Positions 34,079 through 42,532 of a stretch of DNA of 52,151 bases are shown piece by piece; position 1 is the stretch's first letter; each line of letters begins with the position of its first letter. The notes below the pieces were generated by a model. That model did not search any database, was not told where the DNA came from, and saw only the letters and a list, made by a program, of their open reading frames with translations. The stretch is taken from contig CAMBFZ010000025.1 of the NCBI GenBank assembly GCA_945866125.1, forward strand, positions 1 to 52,151. The letters run 5' to 3'. The position numbers and the translations under genes were made by a program. The DNA comes from Bordetella parapertussis (GTDB lineage: Bacteria; Pseudomonadota; Gammaproteobacteria; Burkholderiales; Burkholderiaceae_D).

Positions 34079-35722
34079 ATGGCCCACGTACACCCCGCCG
34101 GCTGGCGCACACTCTCCGTAACCGGCGCAGCGCTGCGCGAAATCGAGACGCTCACGCTACTCAGTGCGGCGCTGCCGGATGATTACACCGTCTTTCACGG
34201 GGTGCATTGGACCAATATCGACAAAGGTTTTTCAGCCTATGGCGAAATTGATTTTATTGTCGTGGCGCCGAGTGGCCGACTCTTATTGATCGAACAAAAA
34301 TCAGGCTTTCTGACAGAGACCGACGACGGTCTTGCCAAAAAATATCCGGGCATGGACAAACCAAAACTGATCCGCACGCAACTCATGCGCACCGTCACGG
34401 CGTTGATGCAGCGCTTCGGCAAAGAAGGCAGTCCCCTGAGTATCGACTACTTGCTCTATTGCCCCGACTATCAGGTCAAGCGCATGGAGATTGCAGGGCT
34501 CGACGCGACGCGTATTGTAGACGCCCGCAACAAAGACAAACTGCCCGCATTGCTGCAGCAAATTTTACCGCTGGATGCCATCACGCCGCAGCGCGAGCGG
34601 GTGCTGCGTTTTTTAGGCGACATCTTGCAATTGGTACCCGACCCAAGCGCCATGATTGGCCAGGCCAGTGCGCTGGTCACACGCTTGTCAGGCGGACTGG
34701 CGCTGTGGGCGCGGCAGCTTGCGTTCACCCCGTTTCGCTTGCGCGTAACCGGCACTGCAGGCAGCGGCAAGACCCAGCTGGCATTGACTGAATTTGCCGC
34801 TGCGCTGGCTGAGGGAAAAAAGCCTTTATACGTATCGTATAACCGGCCGCTGGCCGACCATGTGCAGAACTTGCTGCCGACCGGTGGTGGGGGCAAAGTC
34901 GCGAGTTTTCATCAGCTCTGCGACCAATTCGCGCGCGAGCAAGGGACCGTGCCCGACTACCGCGATCCGACGGTCTGGCAGACGCTCGAATCCCAACTCG
35001 CCACAGCTGATGTGCCGCCGAGCTGGCAGTTTGATGTGCTCATCGTTGACGAAGGCCAGGATTTTTCCGAGCGCTGGCGCGATGCGCTGCTGCGGCTAGT
35101 CAAGCCAGAAGCGCGCGTGCTCTGGCTGGAAGACCCAATGCAAAATCTATATGGGCGTGATCCGGTGCCGCTGCCCGGCTGGGTCAGCTTGCGCTCGGAT
35201 GCCAACTACCGCAGTCCGCGCCAGATTATTGATTTGCTCGCGCGGTTGGCACCGACGGACCAGCGAATCGAAGCAGCGAGTCCCTTTGCCGGTGCTGATA
35301 TCGATGTGTTGACCTACCCTGCCGGAGACGAAGCGCAATTATTTGCGCAAACACGGCAAGCGATCACGCGCTGTCTGGGGGCTGGTTTCATGCGCCACGA
35401 TATGGCCTTGATCAGCTTTCGTGGTCGCGAGCAGTCAGCGCTGCTAAATCTGGATGCGCTCGGCACACATAGCCTGAAATCCTTTGACGGCAGCTACGAT
35501 TTATTTGGCAATCCGGTCTTTCGCTCAGGCGAACTGCTCACTGAGTCGGTCTACCGCTTCAAAGGTCAGTCCGCCCCTGCCATCATTTTTACTGAGATTG
35601 ATTTCGAGATGCTGGATGAAAAAAGCTTCCGCAAACTTTTTGTTGGGATGACGCGCGCACGCCTTAAGCTCGTATTGGTCATGTCGGAGCGTGTTGCAAG
35701 CGGCTTGCTGGAAAAATGGTAG
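34079..35722 (+). CDS. NERD-domain superfamily I helicase (UvrD/Rep-like)
   Basis: A 547-residue protein. It has an N-terminal NERD nuclease-related domain (about residues 20-130, with GEIDFIVVAPSGRLLLIEQK giving the E-x-D and E-x-K core). The SF1 helicase core follows: Walker A GTAGSGKTQLA, DEGQDFSERW (motif II), a WLEDPMQNLYG region (motif III), KGQSAPAII and FVGMTRARLKLVL (motifs V and VI). It should translocate on or unwind DNA; the NERD part suggests DNA cleavage or end processing. The ATG at 34079 is preferred; the frame extends 47 codons upstream with basic, non-conserved sequence. Its head-to-head partner is rmuC, also a DNA-maintenance gene. Confidence 0.85.
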   Translation: MAHVHPAGWRTLSVTGAALREIETLTLLSAALPDDYTVFHGVHWTNIDKGFSAYGEIDFIVVAPSGRLLLIEQKSGFLTETDDGLAKKYPGMDKPKLIRTQLMRTVTALMQRFGKEGSPLSIDYLLYCPDYQVKRMEIAGLDATRIVDARNKDKLPALLQQILPLDAITPQRERVLRFLGDILQLVPDPSAMIGQASALVTRLSGGLALWARQLAFTPFRLRVTGTAGSGKTQLALTEFAAALAEGKKPLYVSYNRPLADHVQNLLPTGGGGKVASFHQLCDQFAREQGTVPDYRDPTVWQTLESQLATADVPPSWQFDVLIVDEGQDFSERWRDALLRLVKPEARVLWLEDPMQNLYGRDPVPLPGWVSLRSDANYRSPRQIIDLLARLAPTDQRIEAASPFAGADIDVLTYPAGDEAQLFAQTRQAITRCLGAGFMRHDMALISFRGREQSALLNLDALGTHSLKSFDGSYDLFGNPVFRSGELLTESVYRFKGQSAPAIIFTEIDFEMLDEKSFRKLFVGMTRARLKLVLVMSERVASGLLEKW

Positions 35723-35819
35723 TGCGATAATCATGCGATGATGACGCTCTAAGCAACACAGTCGCAGGAAGCGCCCGAATTTTCTTCTGTTTAGCGCACT
35801 AACACCAAGGACCCAGGCC

Positions 35820-36170
35820 ATGCCCAGACACATTCTCGACGAACAACAACTCCATCCCACGATACGCCAGCAGGTTGCGCAAGACCAGCAAGCGATCGTT
35901 GACGCAGTCCGCGAGGCAATTGCAGCGTACCCGATTACGGTAATCGGGATGGCGCACAACCCCTACTGCCGCAAAGCGCGGCAGGTTCTTGAGGCGGCGC
36001 AACGTCCGTATCACTATCTTGAATACGGCAATTATTTTAGCCAATGGCGGGCGCGCGGCGCACTCAAAATGTGGAGCGGCTGGCCAACTTTTCCGATGGT
36101 GTTTGTCAACGGCGTATTAATGGGGGGCTATACCGACCTCAAGCGCTTGATCGATAGCGGCACCTTATAA
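35820..36170 (+). CDS. Glutaredoxin-family protein
   Basis: A 116-residue protein. A helical N-terminal extension of about 35 residues precedes a glutaredoxin fold (PITVIGMAHNPYCRKARQVL, WPTFPMVFVNGVLMGGYTDL). The active site reads NPYC-R-K-A, so only the first cysteine is kept (monothiol). The cis-Pro TFPMVFVNG and the GG-x-x-D glutathione-binding motifs are present. Such proteins handle glutathionylated thiols or iron-sulfur clusters. It is a single gene converging on the glucosidase gene. Confidence 0.85.
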   Translation: MPRHILDEQQLHPTIRQQVAQDQQAIVDAVREAIAAYPITVIGMAHNPYCRKARQVLEAAQRPYHYLEYGNYFSQWRARGALKMWSGWPTFPMVFVNGVLMGGYTDLKRLIDSGTL

Positions 36171-36178
36171 GCCCACGC

Positions 36179-38344
36179 TCACGCCACCGACACCACCTCC
36201 ACCTCGCCGTGCTTTCGAATAACGTTAATTCCCACGTTGTTCGGATAGCGCTGCAGCCATAAATCGACGCTGGAGCCGCGAATGCTGAGATCGCGGATTT
36301 CAATATGATTAAGAAAGGCTGGTAGTTGCGGATGTCGAAAACGGATCTCGGGTTTGTCGGGATCAAACGATAATCCTAGACAGGCCTGCATCAGAGAAAA
36401 TACCGACGCCGCTGCCCATGCTTGCGGCGAGCACGCAACCGGATACAAGGTCGGCCCCTCTTCGGGGCGTTTTTCAAAGCCGCAAAACAGCTCAGGCATC
36501 CGATGCTGATCCATATACTGACTGACATCGCGCAGCCCGCTAAACACCTGCATGGCCTTACCGGTAAATCCATAGCGCGCCATGCCCTCGGCTATCAGGG
36601 CATTGTCATGCGGCCAGACCGATCCATTGTGATACGCCATGGGGTTATAGCGTGCGGCCGAGGCCGGTATGGTGCGGATGCCCCAACCGCAATAAAAATC
36701 CGGCGACAGTAATTGCTCTGCAATGCGCGCCGCATGACCGGGCGAGGCGATGCCAGACCACAGCGTATGACCGGCGTTGGAGGAGGCGACCTTGCACTGC
36801 CGCTTGTGACCATCCAGTGCCAATGCATAGGTACCGATTTCTTCACACCAAAACACCGAATTAAAACGCTGCTTAAGTGTATAGGCGGCCTGCTCAAGCT
36901 GATACGCCAGCTCGGGCTCGCCAAACAGCATGGCCAGGCGCGACGCCCGCAACTTGGCGTCATACACATAGCCCTGCACTTCGCAGAGCGCAACCGGCGC
37001 ATCGGCGAGCTGTCCGTCACGATGAAAGATGGAGTCATGCGAATCTTTCCAACCTTGCTGGACCAGGCCGGTTGCAGAGCGACGCGCATATTCGACAAAG
37101 CCGTCACCATCCAGGTCGCCATAACGATCGATCCAATCCAGCGCGGCGAGAATATTGGGCCAGATACGGCGCAGGAACGTCAGGTCACCCGTGCGCTCAT
37201 AGTAGGCACCGGCCAAACCAATAAAGAGTGGCGTCGCGTCTACCGTACCGTAATAACGGCCAAATGGAATTTCCTTTAATGCGGCGAGCTCCCCTTCGCG
37301 CGCTTCGTGCAAAATCTTTCCGGGCTCGGCGTCGCGTGTCGCATCGGTTTCAGTGGCCTGCGTATCGGCTAAAAAAGCGAGCACGCCTTTGGCCATATTT
37401 GGATCGATCCACAAGTATTGATGCGCAGTCAGAATCCCGTCGCGACCAAAGGTGGTCGAATACCACGGTAAGCCAGCAAAGGGATAGTCGCCCTGCGGCA
37501 GTTGGGTCGTGAGCATGATCAAATCTGCCGTGGACCGGTCGAGCCAGCGATTAAAGAAAGGATCAGAGGTCGCGACATGGCACCGCTCATCCATCCTTGC
37601 ACGCGAGAATTCACCAAATTTTGTGAAGGCGCCATAGTAGTCTTCGCAGCCCGGCACAATGGTCTCGGTGATGCAGCCGATTTTGGTATAAAAATGCGCT
37701 TCCGCCTTGGGCGGCAACGAAAAATGAAAGCGCGCACAGTCACCGCTGAGCTGCTGCGGTTGCGGATCAAAATGCAAGCGCGTTTTGCGCACCATGCCGT
37801 CAAGTCCGCGGTAGCCGAGTACCACCTCACTGTCGCTCACGACCGGTGGCAGATGCTCGCCATGACGAGCACGCGCGGTGCCACGGACTTCAAAAATATC
37901 TTTGTAGTCGGCAGCAAATTCCATCGTCATGGTGGCCTCAATCGGTTCTAGCCCAAAATTAACCAGCCTTACGTGTTCATGCAATGTATTGTCAAACAAG
38001 AGTTTGGCGCGAAAGACATGCAGCTCGCCTTTGAGGATGCGATTTTTTCCTTCTGGATGCAGATCCGGATTCATTAATTCGATGATGAACAAACCATTAT
38101 CATCTTTGACGGTCGAGTTCAGATACATGGGCCGCACATCTTCGATGTGCAATTCCTGATGCGACAAAAAACAAGTGTCACCCTGATAGAGTCCCTCCTC
38201 ACCCAAGCCAATTGATTGAATGTCACCGAAGCGATCAAACATCGCAAATAAGTCGTTATGCTTAAGTACCCGACGGCGTTCGTCAGCAGGTGAGGATGTC
38301 GCCAGGATGTACCACTGCTCACCCAGCCGGATTTTATCGACCAT
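36179..38344 (-). CDS. Glycogen-debranching-type amylo-alpha-1,6-glucosidase
   Basis: A 721-residue cytoplasmic glycoside hydrolase. A beta-rich N-terminal GDE_N-type domain (ILATSSPADERRRVLKHNDLFAMFDRFGDI, about 10-230) is followed by an (alpha/alpha)6 barrel. GLPWYSTTFGRDGILTAHQYLW holds the likely acid Asp, and GLVQQGWKDSHDSIFHRDG and YNPMAYHNGSVWPHDNALIA hold other conserved catalytic-site residues. Family members cleave alpha-glucosidic bonds in glycogen-like or small glucosides. The 11-bp overlap with the downstream glycosyltransferase suggests joint action, perhaps making and degrading the same glucoside. Confidence 0.85.
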   Translation of the reverse strand: MVDKIRLGEQWYILATSSPADERRRVLKHNDLFAMFDRFGDIQSIGLGEEGLYQGDTCFLSHQELHIEDVRPMYLNSTVKDDNGLFIIELMNPDLHPEGKNRILKGELHVFRAKLLFDNTLHEHVRLVNFGLEPIEATMTMEFAADYKDIFEVRGTARARHGEHLPPVVSDSEVVLGYRGLDGMVRKTRLHFDPQPQQLSGDCARFHFSLPPKAEAHFYTKIGCITETIVPGCEDYYGAFTKFGEFSRARMDERCHVATSDPFFNRWLDRSTADLIMLTTQLPQGDYPFAGLPWYSTTFGRDGILTAHQYLWIDPNMAKGVLAFLADTQATETDATRDAEPGKILHEAREGELAALKEIPFGRYYGTVDATPLFIGLAGAYYERTGDLTFLRRIWPNILAALDWIDRYGDLDGDGFVEYARRSATGLVQQGWKDSHDSIFHRDGQLADAPVALCEVQGYVYDAKLRASRLAMLFGEPELAYQLEQAAYTLKQRFNSVFWCEEIGTYALALDGHKRQCKVASSNAGHTLWSGIASPGHAARIAEQLLSPDFYCGWGIRTIPASAARYNPMAYHNGSVWPHDNALIAEGMARYGFTGKAMQVFSGLRDVSQYMDQHRMPELFCGFEKRPEEGPTLYPVACSPQAWAAASVFSLMQACLGLSFDPDKPEIRFRHPQLPAFLNHIEIRDLSIRGSSVDLWLQRYPNNVGINVIRKHGEVEVVSVA

Positions 38345-39398
38345 GATTTTTTCCGTTCAAAATAAAATCTGCGCGTGGAAGCAGCCGTTGATAAAGCTGC
38401 AGATAATTGCGCGCCATTGCAGATGCCGTAAAACGCGCTTCAAAGCACGCGCGACAGTCTGCGCGATTAATGCTTTGGTCGATATGCATTGCCGCCTGTA
38501 TTGCCTCTTTCTGGTTATGGACGATAAAGCCATTGACGCCGTGCTCGATGATCTCGGGTACGGAGCCGTGCGGATAGGCAATCACCGGCACACCACAGGC
38601 AAATGCTTCAATCATGACCAATCCAAACGGCTCGGGCCAGTCAATCGGAAATAGCAGCGCCTTGGCTTGCGCTAGCAATGCATGCTTTTGCTGTTCATCG
38701 ACTTCGCCAACAAAATGAATAAGTGGATGCGTCAGCAGCGGCTTGATTGTGCTCTCAAAATAGTCTATGTCGGCCTGATCAATTTTTGCAGCGATCTGTA
38801 ACGGCGTGTCGCAGGCGATGGCAATCTCGATCGCACGATCGACCCGTTTTTCAGGAGAGAGTCGGCCGACAAAAACGAAGTATTTTCCTTTTTCCGGATG
38901 AAACTGCATCAAGTCGACAGGTAAGCCGTGATGCACCGTGCCGCTCCAGTTTGCCCAGGGCAGCGGACTGCGCTGATTATCAGAAATGGACACGAGCGGG
39001 CAATTGCTAAAGTGCTCGAAGAGCGGAATTAATTCCGGCAAATCAAGCCGTCCGTGCAGGGTCGTTACATGGGGTATCCCCAACTGGCGCGCCAGCGGAA
39101 AATGCAGATAGTCGGAATGAAAATGCAGGATGTCGACATTCTTTGCCAGCCGGGCAAGTTTATCCATCTGGATCGCATCATAAGCGAGCCAGGAACGATT
39201 TAGCATTTCAGCGCGCAAAGGATGCGCAACACTGGAAATAAGTGTTCCTTGCGTGACTGAATCAGCGGTCGCAAATAGGGTCACGTGATGACCTTGACGC
39301 ACCAGTTCTTCGGTCAGATAAGAAATAACTCGCTCGGTTCCGCCATAGCCTTTAGGGGGAACGCTTTCAAACAGTGGCGCTACTTGCGCAATTCGCAT
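38334..39398 (-). CDS. GT4-family glycosyltransferase
   Basis: From the ATG at 39398 (MRIAQVAPLFESVPPKGYGG) this is a 354-residue GT-B glycosyltransferase of family 4. The N-terminal acceptor domain holds GTERVISYLTEELVRQGH and HFHSDYLHFP. The C-terminal nucleotide-sugar domain starts at KYFVFVGRLSPEKRVD and contains the conserved E-x7-E region FGLVMIEAFACGVPVIAYPHGSVPEIIEHG. The upstream 29 codons of the frame are basic and not family-like. The stop lies inside the first codons of the glucosidase gene. Acceptor and donor are unknown. Confidence 0.88.
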   Translation of the reverse strand: MRIAQVAPLFESVPPKGYGGTERVISYLTEELVRQGHHVTLFATADSVTQGTLISSVAHPLRAEMLNRSWLAYDAIQMDKLARLAKNVDILHFHSDYLHFPLARQLGIPHVTTLHGRLDLPELIPLFEHFSNCPLVSISDNQRSPLPWANWSGTVHHGLPVDLMQFHPEKGKYFVFVGRLSPEKRVDRAIEIAIACDTPLQIAAKIDQADIDYFESTIKPLLTHPLIHFVGEVDEQQKHALLAQAKALLFPIDWPEPFGLVMIEAFACGVPVIAYPHGSVPEIIEHGVNGFIVHNQKEAIQAAMHIDQSINRADCRACFEARFTASAMARNYLQLYQRLLPRADFILNGKNHGR

Positions 39399-39525
39399 GC
39401 CTTGCCCGGGTCGGTTGGGTTTGAACGTCTGCCTGTCATGATTGAATGCGCCTCTCTGCTCTTGATAGAGAGGCCTGGGCGCCAACAGTTCAGTGCGATG
39501 GATTTGATGAAGATGGAAAGACGGA

Positions 39526-39559
39526 TCGACTGGGGGTGCCGACGGCTTATAATCTCGCC
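39526..39559 (+). promoter_or_regulatory. Promoter giving a probably leaderless mRNA
   Basis: A perfect -10 hexamer TATAAT lies at 39548-39553 with TCGACT (4 of 6 matches to TTGACA) at 39526-39531, 16 bp apart. Transcription would start about 7 bp after the -10, that is at or next to the ATG at 39560. Confidence 0.55.
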
Positions 39560-39787
39560 ATGCAAAATTTTAATTTCAGTCTTCAGGGCGACTACGTCGA
39601 GCTCAATCAGCTGCTTAAGCTCGTCGGCATTTGTGACAGTGGCGGCGCAGGAAAATTAATCGTCAGCAGGGGGCACGTCAAAGTTGACGGCAAAACCGAA
39701 TTGCGCAAGACCTGCAAAATCCGCGCGGGACAGGTGGTCAGGCTGGGCGAGGTGATGATCCAGGTTGAGGCAGCGAGCGACGCGTAA
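39560..39787 (+). CDS. S4-domain RNA-binding protein (YbcJ-like)
   Basis: A 75-residue protein consisting of an S4 RNA-binding domain: YVELNQLLKLVGICDSGGAGK, then LIVSRGHVKVDGKTELRKTCKI and GQVVRLG. This is the YbcJ/RlbA type, thought to act on structured RNA or ribosomes. The frame extends 38 codons upstream without similarity; the ATG at 39560 fits the family start. No ribosome-binding site is visible; instead a consensus -10 box ends 6 bp before the ATG. It converges on dinB with a 10-bp gap. Confidence 0.85.
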   Translation: MQNFNFSLQGDYVELNQLLKLVGICDSGGAGKLIVSRGHVKVDGKTELRKTCKIRAGQVVRLGEVMIQVEAASDA

Positions 39788-39797
39788 AGTCGGATAC

Positions 39798-40964
39798 TCA
39801 ATCAAAGAATTGTAGCTGTGCCTGCGAGACCGTTGTATCTGCGGGTAAGCCGATGGCGTTAAAGGTGGGGCTCAAACCACTTGTGCGCACACCCAACAAT
39901 CGCAAGCGCTGCACAAGCGGCACCCGGCGCAAACACTCGCCGGCAGCCTTACGCAGAGTGGCCGCTTGATCGGTCGGCGCGGACAAGGTGATATCCCGCG
40001 TGACAATTTTAAAATCCTCATAGCGCAGCTTGATGCCGATGGTGCGGGCGACGCACGATTTGCGCTGCAGATCTTCGGCAAGTCGCTCGCACAATGCCGT
40101 AAAAATTTCCGACAAAATAGCGCGGTCATGTCGGGCATGCAGATCACGCTCGAAACTTATTTCGCGACTGAGGGACTTGGGTTCTGACCGCGTTACCACG
40201 GGACGTTCATCTTGACCCTGTGCGACCTGATACAGCCATTCGGCATAGCGGCGACCAAAATGCGTCTGCAAGAAAGCCGGCTCTTGCGCGGCCAGCTCGC
40301 CAATAGTGTCGATGCCGAGGGCATTAAGCTTGGCGCCGGCCTTGGGCCCAATGCCGTTTATTTTGCGCACATCCAACGGCCAAATACGTGTCATAAGATC
40401 CTCGGCGCTCAGCAGCGTCAGTCCGTCGGGCTTATCCAGCTCGGAACCTATTTTTGCCAGCAGCTTATTGGGCGCGATGCTCATTGAGCAGGACAAGCCG
40501 GTGGCGTCGCGCACCGCCGCTTTGATACGCATCGCCAGCGCGCGCAGATCGCCTTGATGTCCGGTGAGATCGATGTAGATTTCATCGATGCCACGATCTT
40601 CGATGTAGGGCGCAATGTTGGCGACCGCTTTTTTAAAGAGCCGCGAATAATGTCGATAGGCATCAAAATTTACCGGCAGCAGAATCGCGTCAGGCGCCAG
40701 CTTGGCTGCCTTCATCGTGCCCATTGCAGAAAATACGCCCAAGGCACGCGCTTCATACGTTGATGTGGTAATCACGCCGCGTCCGGTGTAATCGCGCAAT
40801 CGAAAAAAATGGTGCGACCCATCGCTCTGAAGAACGGGCGCATACGCAGCACCACCGCCAATGACAACCGGCAGGCCTTTGAGTTCGGGGTACTGCAGCA
40901 GTTCGACAGAAGCATAGAAGGCATCCATGTCGAGGTGCGCAATAAGACGGGGATTGGGAGGCAT
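39798..40964 (-). CDS. dinB: DNA polymerase IV (Y-family)
   Basis: A 388-residue translesion polymerase. The palm begins HLDMDAFYASVEL with the first catalytic Asp; the second acidic pair is in DEIYIDLTG (GIDE instead of the common SLDE). Helix-hairpin-helix INGIGPKAGAKL and a little-finger domain (SLSREISFERDL) follow. The extreme C-terminus QLQFFD is a beta-clamp-binding motif. Compared with E. coli DinB there is an insertion of roughly 25 residues (about 38-62, between VVIGGG and GRGVITTSTYEAR) that would lie near the fingers. Such an insertion is known in some proteobacterial DinB proteins; its effect is not established. Confidence 0.93.
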   Translation of the reverse strand: MPPNPRLIAHLDMDAFYASVELLQYPELKGLPVVIGGGAAYAPVLQSDGSHHFFRLRDYTGRGVITTSTYEARALGVFSAMGTMKAAKLAPDAILLPVNFDAYRHYSRLFKKAVANIAPYIEDRGIDEIYIDLTGHQGDLRALAMRIKAAVRDATGLSCSMSIAPNKLLAKIGSELDKPDGLTLLSAEDLMTRIWPLDVRKINGIGPKAGAKLNALGIDTIGELAAQEPAFLQTHFGRRYAEWLYQVAQGQDERPVVTRSEPKSLSREISFERDLHARHDRAILSEIFTALCERLAEDLQRKSCVARTIGIKLRYEDFKIVTRDITLSAPTDQAATLRKAAGECLRRVPLVQRLRLLGVRTSGLSPTFNAIGLPADTTVSQAQLQFFD

Positions 40965-41054
40965 ATCGACAACACCGTCACGAGTACGAGAGCAACTAGT
41001 GTAAACGCGTCAAGCAGACTGCGCCGCCTAGATCAGCTGACTGACCGTATTTAT

Positions 41055-41789
41055 TTACACACCGAGATACTGATGAATGAGTTGCGGTGAGCTGGCCAGT
41101 TGCTGCGCGTTGCCCTGCCAGACTACTTGGCCTTTCTCCAGCACGAAATGACGATCAGCGAACTTTCGAAGCGCATTAATATTTTTATCAATCACAATTT
41201 GCGACAAGCCTTCGTTTTTTAGGGCGGTTAAGGCATGCCAGATTTCTTCTCGTATCAGCGGCGCGAGTCCCTCGGTGGCTTCGTCGAGTACCAAGAGTCG
41301 CGGATTGGTCATCAGGGCGCGGCCGAGGGCGAGCAATTGTTGTTCACCGCCCGAGAGCTGGCTACCAAGATGACGCTGACGTTCTTGCAGGCGCGGGAAA
41401 AATGCGTAGACGCGTGACAAATTCCAGGGCTGCAAGGCGCTCGCAGCGGGTGCTGCACGCGCCGTGGCTACTAGATTTTCTTCCACGCTGAGATTGGGGA
41501 AAATCTGCCTTCCTTCGGGTACCAAACCCAGACCGAGCCGCGCGATGCGATGCGACGGTAGTCCGCTTAGAAGGGTGCCGGCAAAGCGTATCTCACCGGC
41601 GAGCGCCGGCAACAGACCAAAGAGACATTTGACCGTGGTCGAGCGCCCCATGCCGTTACGACCAAGCAGAGTGACGACCTCGCCTTGCCGCACGTCGAAA
41701 TCAATCCCAAACAATACTTGCGCATGTCCATAGCCGGCGCACAATCCGCTGACCTTTAAAAGGCTGTCTGTGTTTGATCCGTTGCTCAT
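41055..41789 (-). CDS. livF: LivF-like ABC ATPase with Arg in Walker A
   Basis: A 244-residue nucleotide-binding subunit, last gene of the aromatic-acid operon. Signature QLSGGEQQLLALGRAL and Walker B LLVLDEATEG are normal. The Walker A motif reads GRNGMGRSTT: the invariant P-loop lysine is an arginine (CGC codon). The switch region is IVIDKN where LivF proteins usually have LLVEQN. ATP hydrolysis at this site may be weak, with the LivG-like partner doing most of the work, unless Arg is tolerated in this subgroup. It overlaps livG by 4 bp. Confidence 0.88.
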   Translation of the reverse strand: MSNGSNTDSLLKVSGLCAGYGHAQVLFGIDFDVRQGEVVTLLGRNGMGRSTTVKCLFGLLPALAGEIRFAGTLLSGLPSHRIARLGLGLVPEGRQIFPNLSVEENLVATARAAPAASALQPWNLSRVYAFFPRLQERQRHLGSQLSGGEQQLLALGRALMTNPRLLVLDEATEGLAPLIREEIWHALTALKNEGLSQIVIDKNINALRKFADRHFVLEKGQVVWQGNAQQLASSPQLIHQYLGV

Positions 41790-42532
41790 GCTGATTCGGT
41801 CCCCAGATACACCGCCTTCACCTCAGGGTGAGCGCGCACTTCTTGCGGCGTGCCAGTAAAAATAATTTTTCCATAGACCAGTACGCTGATCCGGTCTGCT
41901 AGGGCAAAGACGGCGTCCATGTCGTGCTCTACCAGCAAAATGGTGTACTGATTTTTCAAGCGCCGCAGTAAGGCAATGACGTGCGCAGATTCCTGTGTGC
42001 TCATGCCCGCTAACGGTTCGTCGAGCAGCAAAAAACGCGGGTGACCAGCCAGGCTCATGGCCAGTTCGAGTTGACGCCGCTGGCCATAGCTGAGCGCATC
42101 AGCGAGTGTGTTGGCTTCGCGGTCGAGGCCGGTGTCGGCCAATGCCTGTCGCGCGGCGCGGGCAATCGCGCCCTGCGCCAGCAAGGGTCGCCAAAATTCG
42201 AAGCCGTGCCCCGTTGCGCCAGCGGCGGCAAGCATCACGTTTTCCAACACCGTGAATTCCACAAACACCGAGGTGATCTGATAGCTACGCTGCAGGCCTC
42301 TGCGCGCGCGTTCGGCGATGTCGAATGCGGTGACATCGTCACCATTAAAAAATACGCTGCCTGAATCAGAGGGTAGCTCGCCGGAAATCTGATTGATCAG
42401 CGTGGTCTTGCCCGCGCCATTAGGACCAATCAGTGCATGCAGCTCACCTGCGACGATGTTGAGCGAAACGCTATCGGTGACGGTGAGGCCACCGTAACGT
42501 TTGACCAGCGACTGGGTGCGCAACATACTCAT
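41786..42532 (-). CDS. livG: LivG-like ABC ATPase
   Basis: A 248-residue nucleotide-binding subunit with intact Walker A GPNGAGKTTL, Q-loop region YQITSVFVEFTVLENV, signature LSYGQRRQLELAMSL (YG replacing the second SG, as often in LivG), Walker B LLLDEPLAGM and switch VEHDMD. ATGA overlaps join it to livM upstream and livF downstream. It powers the transporter serving the salicylate/gentisate genes. Confidence 0.9.
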   Translation of the reverse strand: MSMLRTQSLVKRYGGLTVTDSVSLNIVAGELHALIGPNGAGKTTLINQISGELPSDSGSVFFNGDDVTAFDIAERARRGLQRSYQITSVFVEFTVLENVMLAAAGATGHGFEFWRPLLAQGAIARAARQALADTGLDREANTLADALSYGQRRQLELAMSLAGHPRFLLLDEPLAGMSTQESAHVIALLRRLKNQYTILLVEHDMDAVFALADRISVLVYGKIIFTGTPQEVRAHPEVKAVYLGTESA

